Positions 7,301-9,023 of a stretch of 9,023 nucleotides of DNA are shown here, one piece after another. Source of the stretch: Gemmatimonadota bacterium (GTDB taxonomy: Bacteria; Latescibacterota; UBA2968; UBA8231); NCBI GenBank assembly GCA_009845645.1, contig VXZF01000292.1, positions 1 to 9,023 of the forward strand. The letters are read 5' to 3'. Below the pieces are notes generated by a model. The model searched no databases. It was not told the DNA's origin and saw only the letters and a program-made list of their open reading frames with translations. A program made the position numbers and the translations under genes. The stretch's first letter is position 1, and every line of letters begins with the position of its first letter.

Positions 7301-7892
7301 CGGGATCGTACTGCCCATCTCCATCGTTGTCGTAAAAGGGCGCACCCAACTCGGCCGGCCACTCCATCCAATCGCGCTCGTACTGGGCGCGCACCGCCTC
7401 CTCGTGAGCGTCACTGACCTCGCTCAAACCGATATTGAGGACCTCGGAGGCGTCTAGCCGCAAATCCGCGGTCGCCCAATCGCGGCGGATCCGGTAGAGT
7501 CGGGCCGTATCGCGGTCCTGGGCTACGCCCTTGGATTCAATAATGCCAGGAACCGTGCCGATCTCGTACGTCTGGCCGCCGACGCGCAGTTCTTGGTCAT
7601 TGCCGTCCTTGACCCGTCCTCCCCAGATGATGCCGTCTTGGAAGATGACTTGGGAGGTTGAGCGCGGGTAGGTCACGCCCGAATTGCCGGTGAGCGGGTC
7701 GCGGGCCGACCAGCCATCGCTCTGTATCCACATGGCCATGTTGTTGATGTTGAGCTGGGTCCGTTCGGTGGACACCTCGACATCGTCTTGGGCCAGTTTG
7801 GCGGCCGGTGCGCCCCACTCTTCGCGAGCTTGGACAGTGCCGACTAGGAGCAAGAGCGTCGCCGCTAAAAATAAGACAACAAGCTTTTTCAT
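4371..7892 (-). CDS. Large secreted multidomain protein with type IX-like C-terminal sorting domain
   Basis: A 1173-residue exported protein. The signal peptide is residues 1-22 (MKKLVVLFLAATLLLLVGTV, then QA|R). Residues about 45-510 form a module I recall from large surface proteins of FCB and candidate-phylum bacteria. It includes LYRIRRDW (132-139), DNDGDGQYDPAIDEPG (188-203), ADQVIWFAINDLDQ (207-220) and QWSDPDLGD (280-288). Residues about 515-660 look like a fibronectin type III-like fold (NGQRYYFAVTAYNRA, 629-643). A dockerin-like calcium loop, DLTGDGQINAADF, is at 785-797. The C-terminal domain (1073-1173) has FPNPY, then IRIFDMSGTLVRMI and LPVASGMYIAHIEL, matching type IX sorting/FlgD Ig-like domains. 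Cys662 is the only cysteine. The ATG at 7892 has AGAGGA seven bases upstream and follows the receptor gene by 18 bases. Surface-bound or secreted is inferred. No catalytic motif is visible and the substrate is unknown. Confidence 0.9.
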   Translation of the reverse strand: MKKLVVLFLAATLLLLVGTVQAREEWGAPAAKLAQDDVEVSTERTQLNINNMAMWIQSDGWSARDPLTGNSGVTYPRSTSQVIFQDGIIWGGRVKDGNDQELRVGGQTYEIGTVPGIIESKGVAQDRDTARLYRIRRDWATADLRLDASEVLNIGLSEVSDAHEEAVRAQYERDWMEWPAELGAPFYDNDGDGQYDPAIDEPGLANADQVIWFAINDLDQGATTNLYGSLPIGLETQVTLWGYARTDALGDVIFKKFKVIYKGTAEAADDAVIEDMYFAQWSDPDLGDYGDDFAGADVGLSLGYVYNSIDDDPGYVPFGLAPPAVGYDFLQGPIVPVYQLDAEGNIAVDEDGNQLLDESSVAIFNEGLRPGYKNLPMTAFVYFAAGSAISDPELGEYVGTQQWYNLLRGFQPQDDVANPVPYTNPLTNADTEFTLDGDPTRATGWNDGVPLPAGDRRIVLATGPFEMALGDTQEVVVALLGGISTDRLRSVSKLKFTDQFVQDAYNGFFQVPKPPVQPNVRIVELDETIILDWGWDDDSIQATEGEGSAGFEFEGYNLYQLPSAEATLSQGVKVATFDIENGVTTILGIALDEESGVVLDVPLQIGTDFGVKRNIKITQDHVRSGPLVNGQRYYFAVTAYNRATAEGAATTTLESAPQNLICVPQEPPPGTRYLSEPGDVISAQHTAGASDGTVSVSVVNPTMTTGNDYAVEYDADVDGNTVWNLVDKTSGQTLLESQTDQAGTAFYVGSAGIEVSVAGPPSGMKSWAGPAMPFEAWKASPEAADLTGDGQINAADFAQAVDHASDTRWFTWAGGSYAWGAEGFQGAMTGDPNHQWFAPTTVTPDRLRTVELRFTDVIEEDGEDQYKPVDPNNENVTWAYRYLRGAGGEPPVPGDLTTTQNPWDFGKYIINTEGPGVYVYQERNQIALSAWDIESDPPRRLEVAFLENNQPGGLVNGVYGPPWYTVASNVAGSGPREWLFIFDLDYTDPNQGENSDILLNNGLIYDGTEGEEYLPFMWIIFSERRREEDFPSDGDSFLLVANHVNTSADRFSFTVPGSESNDGYLAEDIEKINVFPNPYLGVNAAETSRYSHFVTFSHLPSKANIRIFDMSGTLVRMIEKNDPSQFTRWDLQNHNALPVASGMYIAHIELPDHGKNRILKLAIIQEQQFLENF

Positions 7893-7910
7893 AATGCGTT
7901 CCTCTCTTTC

Positions 7911-9023
7911 CTAGAAATCGAGCTGCAGACCGAAGCGAATCTGGCGCGGCGCGTCGTAGATATCGCCGCCCTCGTTGGACCAATAGGCTTGGCGGTTGAG
8001 CAAGTTGATCGCCTCGTAGAGTTGCACGTACTGTTGCCCGCCGCTGGCCTCGACGATCTGTTGGCTCAGTTCCGGATTGGTCAAGAAACCGTCGTCCTTG
8101 TCGGAGCCGGTGCGGTTGTACACATTGAGCACGTTCTTGCGGTTGAAGAGGTTGAGAATACGGCTATAGACCTTGGCATTGAAACCAAACAGCGAGAAGC
8201 CCTTGTCGATGCGCAGGTTGGTCTCGAAGGTCCACGGCGTCGTCGAGCGGTTGATCGACTCGAGCGGCTTGCGCGAGCGCGGGTCGAAGCTGTCGAGTAC
8301 GCCGGCGTTTTCTGGACCGCGCTGACCGATCGAACCGGTGACCAAGGTAAAGTTGTGCCCGCTCGTGAAGCTCATCAGCAGATTGGCCCCTAGCCCCCGA
8401 AGGATTGGGTTGGGCTCGTTGTCGGGGTAGCGGTAGTCTAGGAAGATCGAGCCTCGGTGCGTCTCGTTAAAGTCGAGCGGCGAGATGACCGTCGGCAGGT
8501 TGGTCTCGTTCTCAACCCCGGAAATGGCCGAGCCAGTATATGAACCCGTGCCGCGTGCATCGGACAGGGTGTAGTTCAGTTCAGTGCGTAGGTTATTGAC
8601 GCGCCTGAGCTTGAACTGGAACTCAATGCCCTTGGTCGTGGCGAAGTCGCCGTTCTGCAGATAGACGTACGCGCCGGCTTCTTCCGCGCCGGCCGAGAGC
8701 TGCTGCTTGCGCAGCTGTATCTGCCCTTTGATATCGCGGTAGAAGCCCGTGACGTCAAAGGAGGCAGACTCGGAGAACTGACGCTCAAAACCGATTTCGT
8801 ACTGGGTAGTCCGCATCGGCTCGATGTCGTAGGCGGTCGGATAGCGGATGTAGTTCTGGCCGCCCAGCTCTAGGGCAAGGCGCGCGCCGCCGGCATACAT
8901 GGAGCGCATCGCCGGCATTTGCGAGAAACGCCCGTATTGCACGTGAAAAACCGTCAAGTCCGACACCGGGAACGACATCCCCAAACGCGGGCTAATATCA
9001 GTGTACGTGGGAGTCTTTTCCAT
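7911..9023 (-). CDS. TonB-dependent outer-membrane receptor, C-terminal part (5' end not in window)
   Basis: The last 370 residues of a TonB-dependent receptor-type barrel, which take up bound ligands across the outer membrane using TonB energy. Residues 11-37 (SPRLGMSFPVSDLTVFHVQY, then GRFSQMP) are a conserved strand-turn-strand block of this family. Typical barrel strands follow: TTQYEIGFERQFSESASFDV (72-91), TTKGIEFQFKLR (129-140), RTELNYTLSDARGTGSY (146-162) and NLRIDKGFSLFGFNAKVYSR (269-288), then LNLFNRKN (290-297). The chain ends in RFGLQLDF, with the terminal Phe needed for barrel assembly. No signal peptide or plug domain is present, since whole receptors usually have 700-1000 or more residues. 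The ATG at 9023 is therefore probably an internal methionine at the window edge, not the true start. It is the first gene of the apparent receptor/secreted-protein/PorV operon visible here. The ligand cannot be inferred. Confidence 0.9.
   Translation of the reverse strand: MEKTPTYTDISPRLGMSFPVSDLTVFHVQYGRFSQMPAMRSMYAGGARLALELGGQNYIRYPTAYDIEPMRTTQYEIGFERQFSESASFDVTGFYRDIKGQIQLRKQQLSAGAEEAGAYVYLQNGDFATTKGIEFQFKLRRVNNLRTELNYTLSDARGTGSYTGSAISGVENETNLPTVISPLDFNETHRGSIFLDYRYPDNEPNPILRGLGANLLMSFTSGHNFTLVTGSIGQRGPENAGVLDSFDPRSRKPLESINRSTTPWTFETNLRIDKGFSLFGFNAKVYSRILNLFNRKNVLNVYNRTGSDKDDGFLTNPELSQQIVEASGGQQYVQLYEAINLLNRQAYWSNEGGDIYDAPRQIRFGLQLDF

Noticed and set aside
6900..7457. Plus-strand open frame of 185 codons opposite the N-terminal module of the secreted protein
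   Set aside because: It is an antisense shadow of a conserved coding region, without a supported start site or recognisable domain.

Overview
The window is one co-directional block on the minus strand, so it reads from right to left. Coding density is very high and no intergenic gap exceeds about 60 bases. I see no tRNA, rRNA, CRISPR array, insertion sequence or other mobile element. The proteins point to a Gram-negative bacterium of the FCB-like or candidate-phylum type (for example Latescibacterota, KSB1 or Marinimicrobia-like groups). The reasons are a TonB-dependent receptor, a PorV/PorQ-family barrel, and a large secreted protein ending in a type IX-like sorting/FlgD-like C-terminal domain. 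The phylum assignment is inference from gene content, not proven.

Right half (9023 to 3309): the 3' part of a TonB-dependent outer-membrane receptor, cut by the window edge. It is followed after 18 bases by a 1173-residue signal-peptide-bearing extracellular protein, and after 39 bases by a PorV/PorQ-family barrel protein. Both downstream genes have good Shine-Dalgarno sites. The trio looks like one operon for outer-membrane and cell-surface functions. A strong intrinsic terminator (3263-3297) closes it.

Left half (3248 to 1): a TPR-repeat probable lipoprotein, whose ribosome binding site almost touches the terminator's U-tract. It is followed by two inner-membrane permeases of the DppB/DppC (YejB/YejE-like) peptide ABC-importer type. 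The second permease starts directly after the stop of the first (TAG-ATG). It carries an apparent one-base insertion in a T7 tract (plus-strand A7 at 335-341) that breaks its reading frame about two thirds of the way along, and its 3' end is outside the window. No substrate-binding protein or ATPase gene is present in the window.

Functionally, the trio probably handles uptake and surface display at the outer membrane. The permease pair would import peptides or similar solutes across the inner membrane. The role of the TPR lipoprotein is unknown. I see no clearly new biological system. The most checkable oddities are the frameshifted permease, the terminator placed against a Shine-Dalgarno site, the roughly 90-residue insertion in the first permease, and the PorV/sorting-domain/receptor gene trio.
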